DNA of 64,000 bases from Bradyrhizobium sp. (GTDB lineage Bacteria > Pseudomonadota > Alphaproteobacteria > Rhizobiales > Xanthobacteraceae): assembly GCA_028290305.1 (NCBI GenBank), contig JAQGKC010000027.1, forward strand, positions 6,174 to 70,173. The letters run 5' to 3'. The notes beneath the pieces were generated by a model, which saw only the letters and a list, made by a program, of their open reading frames with translations, ran no database searches and was not told the DNA's origin. This document shows positions 17,954-26,489 of this stretch, in pieces (positions within the stretch are counted from its first letter, which is position 1; each line of letters opens with the position of its first letter). Both the position numbers and the translations under genes were made by a program.

Positions 17954-18891
17954 TGCTCCCCCATCAGGCAACTTTTCAAAAGTATAATTTGTCAAATTTT
18001 CTCCCATCCATGACCAGTCTGCGCGTTTTCGAGGCCGCCGCGAGGCACCTGAGTTTTTCCCGCGCGGCAAGAGAACTAAATCTGACGCAAACCGCTGTTA
18101 GTCACCAAATCAAGAATTTGGAGGGTTTGCTGGGTTCAAAATTGTTCGTTCGTGAACCCGGATCCTTGCGCCTAACCGAAACGGCGCACGACTATCTCGC
18201 GACGGTTCGTCCTCTCATTGTAGAAATTGCGGAGGCAACGACCCGCGCGATGGATCGCAAGAAAGAGGGCGCGCTCTACTTAGGTTGCACGGCGAGTTTC
18301 GCTCTAAAGTTGCTTATTCCCAATCTGGCTGATTTTCGCGACAAGTATCCGCACATTGCTATCCGGTTCGGAACAGTGGTTTCAACGGAAAGCATGAAAC
18401 GCGTAGACTATGACGTCTCGATTAGATACGGCTCAGGGGATTGGCCAGGCTTTGAAAGCATCAAGTTGAGCGATGAGGAAATCTTTCCAGTCTGCAGTCC
18501 CTTACTGCTCAAGAATGGTCCTCCACTTCGGTCTCCGGCAGACCTCACAAGACATACGATCATTCGAACAGCTTTTAGCTATATTTTACGAGATGACTGG
18601 CCGCTATGGCTAGAGCAAGCGAACGAGACCAATCTTGAATTTTCCAACGAGATTGTGTTCGATCTTCTGTTCCCGTCTGTCCAGGCCGCGATTGATGGGC
18701 TTGGAGTGGCAATTGGTCGAACGCCAATGATCCTGCCGGATTTGGCGAGTGGCGCGCTTGTCGAGCCTTTCTCGATCCGGTTGCCATCAGAATTAGGAAT
18801 TTACCTTGTTTCACCAAAGGAGCGAGCACAATTGCCCCAAGTCCGCTTGTTTCAAAAATGGGCGGTGCAACGTTTCGGAAAGTCAGGTTGA
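17953..18891 (+). CDS. LysR-family regulator, GcvA-like
   Basis: The product, about 312 residues, has a LysR winged helix (LRVFEAAARHLSFSRAARELNL, TQTAVSHQIKNLEGLLG, LFVRE) followed by a periplasmic-binding-like effector domain (for example DYDVSIRYGSGDWPG, typical of the GcvA subgroup). The start is uncertain: ATG at 17953 overlaps the end of the acyl-CoA dehydrogenase scar, a TTG at 17989 is possible, and ATG at 18010 would leave the family's usual N-terminal residues out. Convergent with the CoA-transferase gene, 16 bp away. It may control the CoA-transferase/hydratase-lyase genes, but nothing in sequence proves it. Confidence 0.87.
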   Translation: MLPHQATFQKYNLSNFLPSMTSLRVFEAAARHLSFSRAARELNLTQTAVSHQIKNLEGLLGSKLFVREPGSLRLTETAHDYLATVRPLIVEIAEATTRAMDRKKEGALYLGCTASFALKLLIPNLADFRDKYPHIAIRFGTVVSTESMKRVDYDVSIRYGSGDWPGFESIKLSDEEIFPVCSPLLLKNGPPLRSPADLTRHTIIRTAFSYILRDDWPLWLEQANETNLEFSNEIVFDLLFPSVQAAIDGLGVAIGRTPMILPDLASGALVEPFSIRLPSELGIYLVSPKERAQLPQVRLFQKWAVQRFGKSG

Positions 18892-18907
18892 CTCGTTTTG
18901 GTCGCGC

Positions 18908-20086
18908 TCACCCGCTGGCCGCCGCAGCGTCACCGTGGCGCGCCTGGACTTCCAGTCCCAACTCATCGAGCACTTCGGCAGTATGCTCGCCCAACATCGG
19001 CGGCGCCCGAGTCGGCTGATCGCTGCGCGATCCATCGAACCAAATTGGTCTACGGATAGCTTTCAGATCGCCCTCGATCGGATGATAAAGATCGAAGAAC
19101 GATCCTAAGTGCTGGACTTGTGGATCACCGATAACTTCGTCAACGTTGTAGACAGGAGCAAACGGGACGTCTTTCGGCGAGAACTGCTCTATCCAGTATT
19201 CGCGAGAGTGGCATAAGAACATTTCACAAACCGCGCTACTGAGCGCATCGTAGTTGTCTATCCGGAGGGTCCGTGTGGAGAATCGCTTATCCTGCAGCAA
19301 ATCGGGACGTCGTATCGTCTCGGTAAACTGCAGCCAGAACTTCTCCTGGGATGACAAATGAATGGCAATCAGCTTCTCATCCGAGCAACGAAAGACGTAA
19401 GACTGCGACGTCCGCGCTCTAAGATATAGATCGGATACGACGTTCATCTGGGTCAGATAACCGAAGGGGTCAGGCATGAATGCGATCGCCGCATCGAGCA
19501 TGTTGACCTCGATGCGCCGAGCTTTACCGGTCCGTTCACGTTCGACAAGAGCCGCTAAAATGGCTTGGCATGCGTAGAGACCAGTCGCGTTGTCGACGAT
19601 TGTTGGCCCTGAAATTCTTGGATTTTGCGGATCGACGAAGAGACTGGACATGCCGCTGAGTGCCTGGGCGACTGCATCGTAGGCAGGTCGTTCCGCGTAC
19701 GGACCTGCACTCCCGAAGCCGCTGATTGAACAGCGTATTATTCGCGGATTTTTTTCCTGCAGGAATTCGTCACCGAAACCCAGCCGTTCCAAGACACCGG
19801 GACGAAAATTATTCAAGACGACATCACTGCGCTCGATCAAACGCGTGAGAGCTTCGTTTCCCTGATCGGATCGAAGATCCAGGGCGACGCTGCGCTTGTT
19901 CCGATTGTAAGCGCAATAGTGCGGGCTGTAGAGGCCGCCGCGAAAGCTGCGAAATGGATCACCCCCGTCGGGGTTTTCTACTTTTATAACATCGGCTCCG
20001 AGGTCCGCGAGCATCATTCCCGCGAGCGGCCCCGTAATCATCGTGCTGAGTTCGACCACACGAATGCCTGCGAGTGATGTCTTCAT
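18908..20086 (-). CDS. CoA-transferase family III (CaiB/BaiF) protein
   Basis: The 392-residue protein has the class III CoA-transferase start (LAGIRVVELSTMITGPLAGMMLADLGADVIKVE), NRNKRSVALDL, and D165 in GPTIVDNATGL as the probable thioester-forming Asp. AAAGGTG lies 5 bases before the ATG. It follows the hydratase-lyase-like gene on the minus strand by 67 bp, so the two are probably one transcript. It could load CoA onto a hydroxycinnamic-type acid in place of an acyl-CoA synthetase; that pairing is inferred. It is not closely similar to the other CaiB-type protein at 8342-9547. Confidence 0.9.
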   Translation of the reverse strand: MKTSLAGIRVVELSTMITGPLAGMMLADLGADVIKVENPDGGDPFRSFRGGLYSPHYCAYNRNKRSVALDLRSDQGNEALTRLIERSDVVLNNFRPGVLERLGFGDEFLQEKNPRIIRCSISGFGSAGPYAERPAYDAVAQALSGMSSLFVDPQNPRISGPTIVDNATGLYACQAILAALVERERTGKARRIEVNMLDAAIAFMPDPFGYLTQMNVVSDLYLRARTSQSYVFRCSDEKLIAIHLSSQEKFWLQFTETIRRPDLLQDKRFSTRTLRIDNYDALSSAVCEMFLCHSREYWIEQFSPKDVPFAPVYNVDEVIGDPQVQHLGSFFDLYHPIEGDLKAIRRPIWFDGSRSDQPTRAPPMLGEHTAEVLDELGLEVQARHGDAAAASG

Positions 20087-20124
20087 AACGCACCTTTATT
20101 CGGCGGGATTGTCGGCGGTACGGC

Positions 20125-20147
20125 GGGGCGGCGCAATGCACCGCCCC
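20125..20147 (-). other. Intercistronic hairpin
   Basis: GGGGCGG and CCGCCCC form a perfect 7-bp stem around a 9-base loop, a few bases after the hydratase-lyase stop on the minus strand and before the CoA-transferase gene. There is no clear U-run, so it is more likely an mRNA-stabilising or partial termination element than a strong terminator. Confidence 0.45.
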
Positions 20148-20153
20148 ATCTCC

Positions 20154-21005
20154 CTACTTCTTGCTTTGGTCGGTTATCATGGAGCCAAGCGGAAAGGGCT
20201 GATAAACCGGCTTGTAGCTCTTTTTGTCGATAAACTGATGAATTCCCGTCTTATAGGACTGCTCGGGATCGTTCAAACGTATGGCAGCATTCTTTGCTGC
20301 GAGATAGTCAGTTGCTTGCCCGAAATCCATCGTCCGAACCTGGCGGATGGCCTGCTTCGTGGCGCGAAGAACCGCGGGACTCTTTGCCATCAGCTTGTGA
20401 GCAAGTTCCGTAACATCAGCTTCAAGTTTTGCAGGCGGCACGGCTCGATTGACGAAGCCTACGCGTGCGGCCTCTTGCCCGTCGAACGCGTCGCCGAGGC
20501 ATCCGTAATAGAGCGCATGGCGGTACAGCACGGCATCGGCGACAACCTTGGCAACCAGAGCGCCGGGCAGAATACCCCAGTTCACTTCCGACAACGAAAA
20601 AGTAGCATTCTCTGCGCAGATGGCGAAATCAGTGGCCAGCAGCTGCATGAAGGCTCCGCCAACGCAGTACCCTTCGATCATTGCAATCGTCGGCTTGTCG
20701 TAATTATAGAGACGTTCCCAACGCCACCTGTTCGCTATCTCCTGCATGCGCTTGGATTCGGCGGGCTTGTCTTCCAGGCCTCGGAAGAATTCCTTCAAGT
20801 CCTGTCCGGCGGAGAAGTTGCCTCCCTCACCGGCGATGACGACGACCTTGGTGTCGGTGTCCACCTCCAATTCCTCAAGTGTCCGATCCATCTCGACATG
20901 GAGCGCCGGGCTCATCGCGTTCCGCTTTTCAGGCCGATTCAGATAGACCCAGCTGATGCCATCGTGCTTGTGAACGCGCACGAATTTCAGTGGCGGATTG
21001 CTCAT
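20154..21005 (-). CDS. Hydroxycinnamoyl-CoA hydratase-lyase-like crotonase
   Basis: This 283-residue crotonase resembles p-hydroxycinnamoyl-CoA hydratase/lyase (HCHL, feruloyl-CoA to vanillin plus acetyl-CoA) along its length: LNRPEKRNAMSP, DLKEFFR, RWRWERL, KPTIAMIEGYCVGGAF, DFAICAENATFSLSEVNWGI, DYLAAK and GIHQFIDKKSYKP. Catalytic Glu143 and phenol-binding Tyr239 of HCHL correspond to E140 and Y236. The HCHL Ser123 position is Met120, so chemistry or substrate may differ. GGGAGG sits 6 bases before the ATG. It is first gene of a minus-strand pair with a CoA-transferase. Plain enoyl-CoA hydratase is a less likely alternative. Confidence 0.82.
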   Translation of the reverse strand: MSNPPLKFVRVHKHDGISWVYLNRPEKRNAMSPALHVEMDRTLEELEVDTDTKVVVIAGEGGNFSAGQDLKEFFRGLEDKPAESKRMQEIANRWRWERLYNYDKPTIAMIEGYCVGGAFMQLLATDFAICAENATFSLSEVNWGILPGALVAKVVADAVLYRHALYYGCLGDAFDGQEAARVGFVNRAVPPAKLEADVTELAHKLMAKSPAVLRATKQAIRQVRTMDFGQATDYLAAKNAAIRLNDPEQSYKTGIHQFIDKKSYKPVYQPFPLGSMITDQSKK

Positions 21006-21499
21006 TAGAAACCTCCCATTTGTTGAATAAATTTACCGCGCCATATCGCCGAACGAACACTCGAGGAGCTAGTGAAATGAATTCATAATTGCATGACGAA
21101 TGGTTCGAAAAAGACACGCGGCAGATAGTCTCGCCACCCCATTGCTCGGGAAAAATATTCAAGCTGCCCATACGTTGCAGTGCTTAAAGTATGACGCTCG
21201 ACAGGAACCTGGGATGCTGTTAGCCGGTTCACGAAGATGGCCGAAAGGAGTGCTCGGAGATTTGTGAGGCCGCAACGGTATTGGAATGGCGTTACTGCAT
21301 GACTCAGGGCGTTTGAATTTCCGGGCGGACCAGGTTGGCAGTCGCTTTATCTTGGCGGCCTCGTCGCTAGAACCAACACGCCGTGCGATATCGGGTGCCT
21401 CTGGGGCCATGAGCAAATCTAATGGGGGCCTTAGTTTTTGTCGATTGAGCTCTGGCGCTTCATCAGTCAGAACATGCCCCGCTGGCGAATGCTCGCAGC
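21006..21499. other. Intergenic stretch between divergent genes
   Basis: About 490 bases between the hydratase-lyase-like gene (minus) and the alpha/beta hydrolase gene (plus). The 150 bases nearest the former are AT-rich and probably hold its promoter. Open frames crossing this stretch on both strands do not resemble proteins I know. Confidence 0.45.
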
Positions 21500-22351
21500 A
21501 TGCTTCCATTTGGATCGGATAGTCTGTTGAGTTCGCAACCCGTGCATCGCGCATCAGTCGTCGTTCGCGACGGAACAACGATCGCCTACACGGTAAGCGG
21601 TACGAACAACAATCGCTGCCGCGTCGCCCTAGTGCATTCCCTGGCGCTGGATGGCGAATTCTGGCGCCCGGTGGCAGACATATTGTCCGGCCATGCGTCG
21701 GTGCTGACGGTGGATTGCCGCGGCCACGGCGCCTCCGGCAAGCCGGCTGGTCCCTATTCGCTCGCGCAATTCGCCGACGATGTTGCGGATGTGATGGATG
21801 CCGTCGGCTGGTCGTCAGCTGTTGTTGCGGGTGCGTCGATGGGCGGTTGTGTTGCGATTTCATTTGCAGCGCGACATTGGATGCGGGCAACAGCGCTGGG
21901 CCTGTTCGACACCACCGCCTGGTATGGTCCCGAAGCGCCGAAACAATGGGAAGAGCGCGCCCTGCGTAGCGTTGCTGGCGGCATGGCCAGCTTGGTGGAG
22001 TTTCAAAAGACACGCTGGTTCAGTGACGCTTTCAGGGCACAGAATCGCGATGTAGTAGATCGAACGGTGGCGAAGTTCGTCAAGACTGATCCAAAAGCGT
22101 ATGCAGAAACGTGCCGCATGATGGGCGCATTCGACCTGCGACCGAAGCTTGCCGGGCTTCGGATGCCGACCCGCATCGCTGTCGGCGAAGAGGATTACGC
22201 AACGCCGATCGAGATGGCAAAAGCGCTGCATGTAGGGATCACTGGATCGGAATTGAACATCATCCCTGGCGGCCGTCATTTGATGCCGCTCGAATTTCCG
22301 CAGCGCGTTGCCGCGGAGATCGATCTGTTGCTGGAAAAGGCCGCCGCATGA
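21500..22351 (+). CDS. Alpha/beta hydrolase, 3-oxoadipate enol-lactonase-like
   Basis: The 283-residue hydrolase carries a full triad: S113 in AGASMGG, D232 in GEEDYATP and H260 in GGRHLMPLE. The overall pattern (HSLALDGEFWRPVADIL, DCRGHGASGKP) is that of PcaD-type lactonases and C-C or ester hydrolases of aromatic routes. Its stop overlaps the next start by ATGA, making it the first gene of a tightly coupled molybdenum-hydroxylase operon. It may hydrolyse a product or thioester linked to that hydroxylation. The exact reaction is not readable. Confidence 0.87.
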   Translation: MLPFGSDSLLSSQPVHRASVVVRDGTTIAYTVSGTNNNRCRVALVHSLALDGEFWRPVADILSGHASVLTVDCRGHGASGKPAGPYSLAQFADDVADVMDAVGWSSAVVAGASMGGCVAISFAARHWMRATALGLFDTTAWYGPEAPKQWEERALRSVAGGMASLVEFQKTRWFSDAFRAQNRDVVDRTVAKFVKTDPKAYAETCRMMGAFDLRPKLAGLRMPTRIAVGEEDYATPIEMAKALHVGITGSELNIIPGGRHLMPLEFPQRVAAEIDLLLEKAAA

Positions 22352-22812
22352 AGTTCACTGGCAAGATCGACGTTCCGGCGCCGCGTGCTGCGGTTTTCGC
22401 CAAGCTGCGCGACGCGCATTTCTTTGCGTCCTGCGTCGACGGCGTTCAGGACCTCGTCGAGATCGACGACCGCCACTACACCGCGACGCTCGAGACGCGG
22501 GTGGCCTATATCAAATTCAGGTTCGCTGTCTCGGTCGAGATTTCAGAGATCGACGAGCCGGTCCGGGTCGCCGCCAAGGTCGAGGGCTCGCCGGCAGGGA
22601 CGGTCGGGCGCCTGACCGCGACCTCCGCCGCCAATCTCGAAGAGGTGCCCGACGGCACGGTCGTGAACTATGAACTCGACGTCGCCTTGACCGGCAAGCT
22701 TGGCAGCCTCGGCCAGCCCGTGCTGAAATCAAAGGCCAAGGAAATGGAACGGCAGTTCGCCTCCCGCATCCAGGCCAGCTTTCAGGACGCCAACGCCGGA
22801 AACGCAGCATGA
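22348..22812 (+). CDS. CoxG-like SRPBCC-fold protein
   Basis: The 154-residue protein resembles CoxG / carbon monoxide dehydrogenase subunit G: MKFTGKIDVPAPRAAVFAKLRD, VDGVQDLVEIDDRHY, KFRFAVSVEISEI and the C-terminal GSLGQPVLKSKAKEME. CoxG-type proteins sit beside molybdenum hydroxylases and are thought to help membrane attachment or assembly. The start ATG overlaps the hydrolase stop, and the frame's longer upstream extension is a shadow of that gene. Its stop overlaps the FAD subunit start (ATGA). Confidence 0.85.
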   Translation: MKFTGKIDVPAPRAAVFAKLRDAHFFASCVDGVQDLVEIDDRHYTATLETRVAYIKFRFAVSVEISEIDEPVRVAAKVEGSPAGTVGRLTATSAANLEEVPDGTVVNYELDVALTGKLGSLGQPVLKSKAKEMERQFASRIQASFQDANAGNAA

Positions 22813-23693
22813 TATCGTTCGAGCTTTCCGAACCGACAACGCTGAACGAAGCGATCTCGCTGCTCGATCCGGACGATCCGGAAATCCGCCCGATCTCGGG
22901 CGGCACCGCACTGATGCTGATGATGAAGTCGGGCGTTTTTCGTCCCGCGCGTTTGGTCAGCCTGCAAAAGGTCGAAACGGACTATTCGCGCATCGAGCTT
23001 CGCGACAATGGCAGCCTGCTTATCGGCGCGCTGGCAAGCCTGTCGCAGATCGAACATTCCGGCGAGGTTCGCGGCGCGGCGCCCGTGATCGAAAAGACCA
23101 TGCGGCATTTGTCGAACGTGCGCGTGCGCAACGTCGCGCGGCTCGGCGGCAATCTGGCGCATGGCGACCCGCACATGGATCTGCCGCCGGTGCTGTCGGC
23201 GCTGGGCGCCAAGGCGATCGTTGCCGGACCGTCCGGCGAGCGCAAAATCATGATCGAGCAGCTGTTCAGCGGTTACTACGAGACCGTGCTGAAGCGCGAC
23301 GAGTTGATCACATTCGTCGACGTGCCGTCCCAGGCCGGATGGTCGTCAACCTATATCAAATGCACCACGCGGTCGGCCGACGACTGGCCGGCACTGGGTG
23401 TCGCCTGTGCGATCCGCGCCGAGGGTGACAGTATTGCTGATGTCAGGCTCATAATCAGCGCCGCCACCGAAAAACTGACGCGCCTTGTCGCAACCGAGAA
23501 AATCCTGTGCGGCCAGAAGATCAATGAGGCCACGTTCGCACGCGCCGGTGAGTCGGCCTTTGCCGAAACCGAAGTCGTCGGCGATTCCCGCGGTTCGGCG
23601 CCCTACAAATCCGAACTGGTCCGCGTCTATGTGCGCCGCGCATTGCGGCAGGCGAGCCTTGGTGTGACCAATTTGGGAGTGACCCAGTCATGA
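22809..23693 (+). CDS. Molybdenum hydroxylase FAD-binding subunit (CoxM-like)
   Basis: The 294-residue medium subunit binds FAD and passes electrons out of the hydroxylase. The vanillyl-alcohol-oxidase-type FAD loop PISGGTALMLMMKSG lies near residue 35, and RVRNVARLGGNLAHGDPHMDL is the second FAD motif. The C-terminal CO-dehydrogenase flavoprotein domain follows. It lacks the extra 4Fe-4S insertion found in 4-hydroxybenzoyl-CoA reductase HcrB, which argues against that enzyme. Start and stop both overlap neighbours by four bases. Confidence 0.9.
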   Translation: MISFELSEPTTLNEAISLLDPDDPEIRPISGGTALMLMMKSGVFRPARLVSLQKVETDYSRIELRDNGSLLIGALASLSQIEHSGEVRGAAPVIEKTMRHLSNVRVRNVARLGGNLAHGDPHMDLPPVLSALGAKAIVAGPSGERKIMIEQLFSGYYETVLKRDELITFVDVPSQAGWSSTYIKCTTRSADDWPALGVACAIRAEGDSIADVRLIISAATEKLTRLVATEKILCGQKINEATFARAGESAFAETEVVGDSRGSAPYKSELVRVYVRRALRQASLGVTNLGVTQS

Positions 23694-25981
23694 CCATTCA
23701 CAAGCCGATGCCCGCCGGACAGGTGGGCCGCTCGCTGCCGCGGCTCGAAGCGCGTCAGAAGGTCACGGGCCGGGCGGACTACGTGCACAACATGCGCGTG
23801 CCGGGCATGCTGATCGCCAAGGTGGTGCGCAGCACTGTGGCGCATGGCCGCATCGTCAGCATCGACACACGAGCGGCGCTGCAGGTCGAGGGTGTGTTCG
23901 CGGTGTACACGGCGGAGGACATCCAGAAGATCATCCCTGAGCCTTATTACGGCCCCGCTTTCCACGATCAGCCGATTCTCGCGCTGGGCAAGGTGCGGCA
24001 TGTCGGCGAACCCGTCGCCGTGGCGCTTGCAAAGGATGCGCATGTCGCCGAGCAGGCGGCGCAACTGGTCGAGGTGCAGTACGAGGAAATGCCCGCGGTA
24101 TTCGACGAAGTCGAAGCGATGGATTCGAAAGCCATCGTTCACGAGGTCCTGAAGCCGGCCGGCACCTTTCCCGATCTCAAGCATCTGCACGGCAAGAAGA
24201 ACACCAACATCGCGCTGGATTTCCATCTCAAGCGCGGCGATGTCGATAAGGCATTCGCTAGTGCCGCGCATGTGTTCGAGCATGAATTCCGGACCCAGCA
24301 GGTGATGCATACCCCGCTTGAGCCGATGGTGTCGCTGGCCGAGCCCACCCGTGACGGCCTGACGATCCACACCGCGTCACAGAGCCCGTCATTCGTCCGG
24401 ATCGAGATCGCCCGGCTGCTCGGATGGCCCGAGAACAGGGTGCAGGTGAAGGTGCCGCATCTCGGCGGCGGGTTCGGCGCGAAGCTCTACATCAAGCTGG
24501 AGGCGCTGGTTGCCGCGCTGGCGCTCCTGACCAAGCGGCCGGTGAAGTGGTCGCTGACGATGGAAGAGCAGTTTTACACCATCACCAAACATGCCACCAC
24601 GTTCCGGATCAAGAGCGCGGTCGATGCTGCCGGCAAGATCACCGGCCGCAGTTGCGTGGTCTATTGGAACGGCGGCGCCTACGCCGATATCGGGCCGCGC
24701 GTCACCCAGAAATCCGGGTTCACGGCGCCGGGCCCCTACGACATCGAGAACGTCGCGATTGATTCCTATTCGCTCTATACCAATCGGCCGCCGGCCGGCG
24801 CGCTGCGTGGCTTCGGCATTCCGCAGCTGGTTTGGGCCTATGAAAGTCATACCGACTTGATTGCCCGCGAGTTGAACCTCGATCCAGTCGAATTTCGCCG
24901 CATCAATATACTGCGTGAAGGCCGTCCGCAGGCGACTGGAACCGACATGAAGGACGCCGCGATCGATCTCGTCCTGGAAAAGGTCGCCGAACGGATGAAC
25001 TGGTCCTCGCCATTCGAGCACGGCACCGGAACGGTGCGCCGCGGTCGAGGTATCGGAATCGGATTCAAAGCCTCAATCTCGCCGACGACGTCGGTTGCCT
25101 TCGTCAACGTCTACGCCGACGGCAGCTGCTCGCTCTATATGAGCACGGTGGATATGGGGCAGGGCTCCGACACCGCAATGGCGCAGATCGTTGCCGAAGT
25201 GCTGCAGGTGCAAGCCGAGGATGTTAGGGTAATCCATCCGGACACCGACGTGACGCCTTACGACATGGCGACCCTCGGTTCGCGGTCAACCTATCACATG
25301 GGCAATGCCGTCAAATTGGCTGCTGAAGATGCGAAGCAGAAGCTTGAGGCGATGGCGCGGAGTGTCGACGTCCCCGAAGGCTCCAACCTTGAGACACGCG
25401 AGGTCTTCAAGAAGAAGTACGGAATGCAAGCCGGCAACGTGATGGGTGTCGGCAGCTACATTCCGACTTACAAATCGCCCGACTCCGTAACCGGCATGTC
25501 TGACAACATCACACCGTTCTGGATGGTGGGCGGCACCGGCGTCGAAATCGAGGTCGATACCGAGACGGGGCATTTGAAGCTAACGAAGCTCATCAATGCC
25601 GCCGATATGGGGCGACCGCTCAACCCACGCATCGTGGAAACGCAGTTGTCCGGTGCGGCGATTATGCAGCTTGGCTTCACGATGTTCGAGAACATGGAGT
25701 TCGACGCGGGTCAGGTCACCAACGCCTCGTTCGCCGACTACAAGATCCCCGGCATCCACGACATTCCGCCCGATATCGAGAACCACATCGTGCTGGCCGA
25801 GCAGGGCGGCGGTCCTTTCGGCGCCAAAGGTGTCGGCGAAAGCTCGACCTTCGGTGTCTCACCCGCGATCGCCAACGCCATTCATGATGCCGTCGGTATT
25901 CGCTTGAGCGAGCTGCCGCTGACCGCCGAAAGCGTGCTGCGAGCCATCCGCCTCAAGGCCGGAAATCCGATCGGAGACTGA
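23690..25981 (+). CDS. Molybdenum hydroxylase large (Mo-cofactor) subunit
   Basis: The 763-residue catalytic subunit belongs to the xanthine dehydrogenase/CO dehydrogenase family. It hydroxylates a carbon next to nitrogen or a carbonyl using water. Landmarks: LPRLEARQKVTGRADY at the start, GGGFGAKLYIKLEALVAALA (dithiolene loop), GALRGFGIPQ, MGQGSDTAMAQI, and KGVGESSTFGVSPAIANAI with E717 as the probable catalytic base. The active-site loop reads ALRGFG rather than the CoxL motif AYRCSFR, so it is not a CO dehydrogenase. The substrate is probably an aromatic or N-heterocyclic acid, unproven. Confidence 0.92.
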   Translation: MTIHKPMPAGQVGRSLPRLEARQKVTGRADYVHNMRVPGMLIAKVVRSTVAHGRIVSIDTRAALQVEGVFAVYTAEDIQKIIPEPYYGPAFHDQPILALGKVRHVGEPVAVALAKDAHVAEQAAQLVEVQYEEMPAVFDEVEAMDSKAIVHEVLKPAGTFPDLKHLHGKKNTNIALDFHLKRGDVDKAFASAAHVFEHEFRTQQVMHTPLEPMVSLAEPTRDGLTIHTASQSPSFVRIEIARLLGWPENRVQVKVPHLGGGFGAKLYIKLEALVAALALLTKRPVKWSLTMEEQFYTITKHATTFRIKSAVDAAGKITGRSCVVYWNGGAYADIGPRVTQKSGFTAPGPYDIENVAIDSYSLYTNRPPAGALRGFGIPQLVWAYESHTDLIARELNLDPVEFRRINILREGRPQATGTDMKDAAIDLVLEKVAERMNWSSPFEHGTGTVRRGRGIGIGFKASISPTTSVAFVNVYADGSCSLYMSTVDMGQGSDTAMAQIVAEVLQVQAEDVRVIHPDTDVTPYDMATLGSRSTYHMGNAVKLAAEDAKQKLEAMARSVDVPEGSNLETREVFKKKYGMQAGNVMGVGSYIPTYKSPDSVTGMSDNITPFWMVGGTGVEIEVDTETGHLKLTKLINAADMGRPLNPRIVETQLSGAAIMQLGFTMFENMEFDAGQVTNASFADYKIPGIHDIPPDIENHIVLAEQGGGPFGAKGVGESSTFGVSPAIANAIHDAVGIRLSELPLTAESVLRAIRLKAGNPIGD

Positions 25982-25982
25982 G

Positions 25983-26468
25983 ATGAACCAGCACGCCAAG
26001 TCGATCAGCTTCATGCTGAACGGAAGCAAAACCGAGATGCTGGTCCAGACTCATGAAAATCTGGTCGAGCTGTTGCAGAGACTGGATCTGAGCGGCGCCC
26101 GCGAAAGCTGCGGCCAGGGTCTCTGCGGCTGCTGCACCGTGATCGTCGACGACATCACCGTGTCGGGCTGCCTGTATCCGGCTGCGTTCGTCGACGGCAA
26201 GACCGTCACGACGATCGAACATCTCGATCACGATGTGCATCTGAGCCCGGTGCAGGAAGCCTTCATTGAGGAAGGTGCATTCCAGTGCGGCTTCTGCACG
26301 TCGGGCTTCATCCTGATGACGCACAAGCTGCTGGAACAAAAGCCCATGCCCACGGATGAAGACATCAGGGATTATCTGGCAGGCAATCTGTGCCGCTGCG
26401 CGGCATATCCGGAAATCATCAAAGCTGTGAAAAGCGCCGCACGCAAGGTGGCGCGCACGCAAGTATAA
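25983..26468 (+). CDS. Molybdenum hydroxylase 2Fe-2S subunit (CoxS-like)
   Basis: The 161-residue small subunit carries two 2Fe-2S clusters: C43, C48, C51 and C63 (plant-type, CGQGLCGCC) and C102, C105, C137 and C139 (QCGFCTSG ... CRCA). All eight ligands are present. It starts one base after the large-subunit stop codon, with GGAG upstream, and closes the enzyme set M-L-S. Electron flow would run Mo, 2Fe-2S, FAD. Confidence 0.94.
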   Translation: MNQHAKSISFMLNGSKTEMLVQTHENLVELLQRLDLSGARESCGQGLCGCCTVIVDDITVSGCLYPAAFVDGKTVTTIEHLDHDVHLSPVQEAFIEEGAFQCGFCTSGFILMTHKLLEQKPMPTDEDIRDYLAGNLCRCAAYPEIIKAVKSAARKVARTQV

Positions 26469-26489
26469 TTGGTATTAAAGGCGAAACCA

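Noticed and set aside
21159..22013. 284-codon open frame on the minus strand
   Set aside because: It lies opposite the alpha/beta hydrolase, whose full triad and family match are clear. The minus-strand translation is rich in Arg, Pro and Ser without any family likeness.
23690..26468. Carbon monoxide dehydrogenase (CoxMLS)
   Set aside because: The large subunit has ALRGFG, not the AYRCSFR loop with the Cys that binds Cu in CO dehydrogenase.
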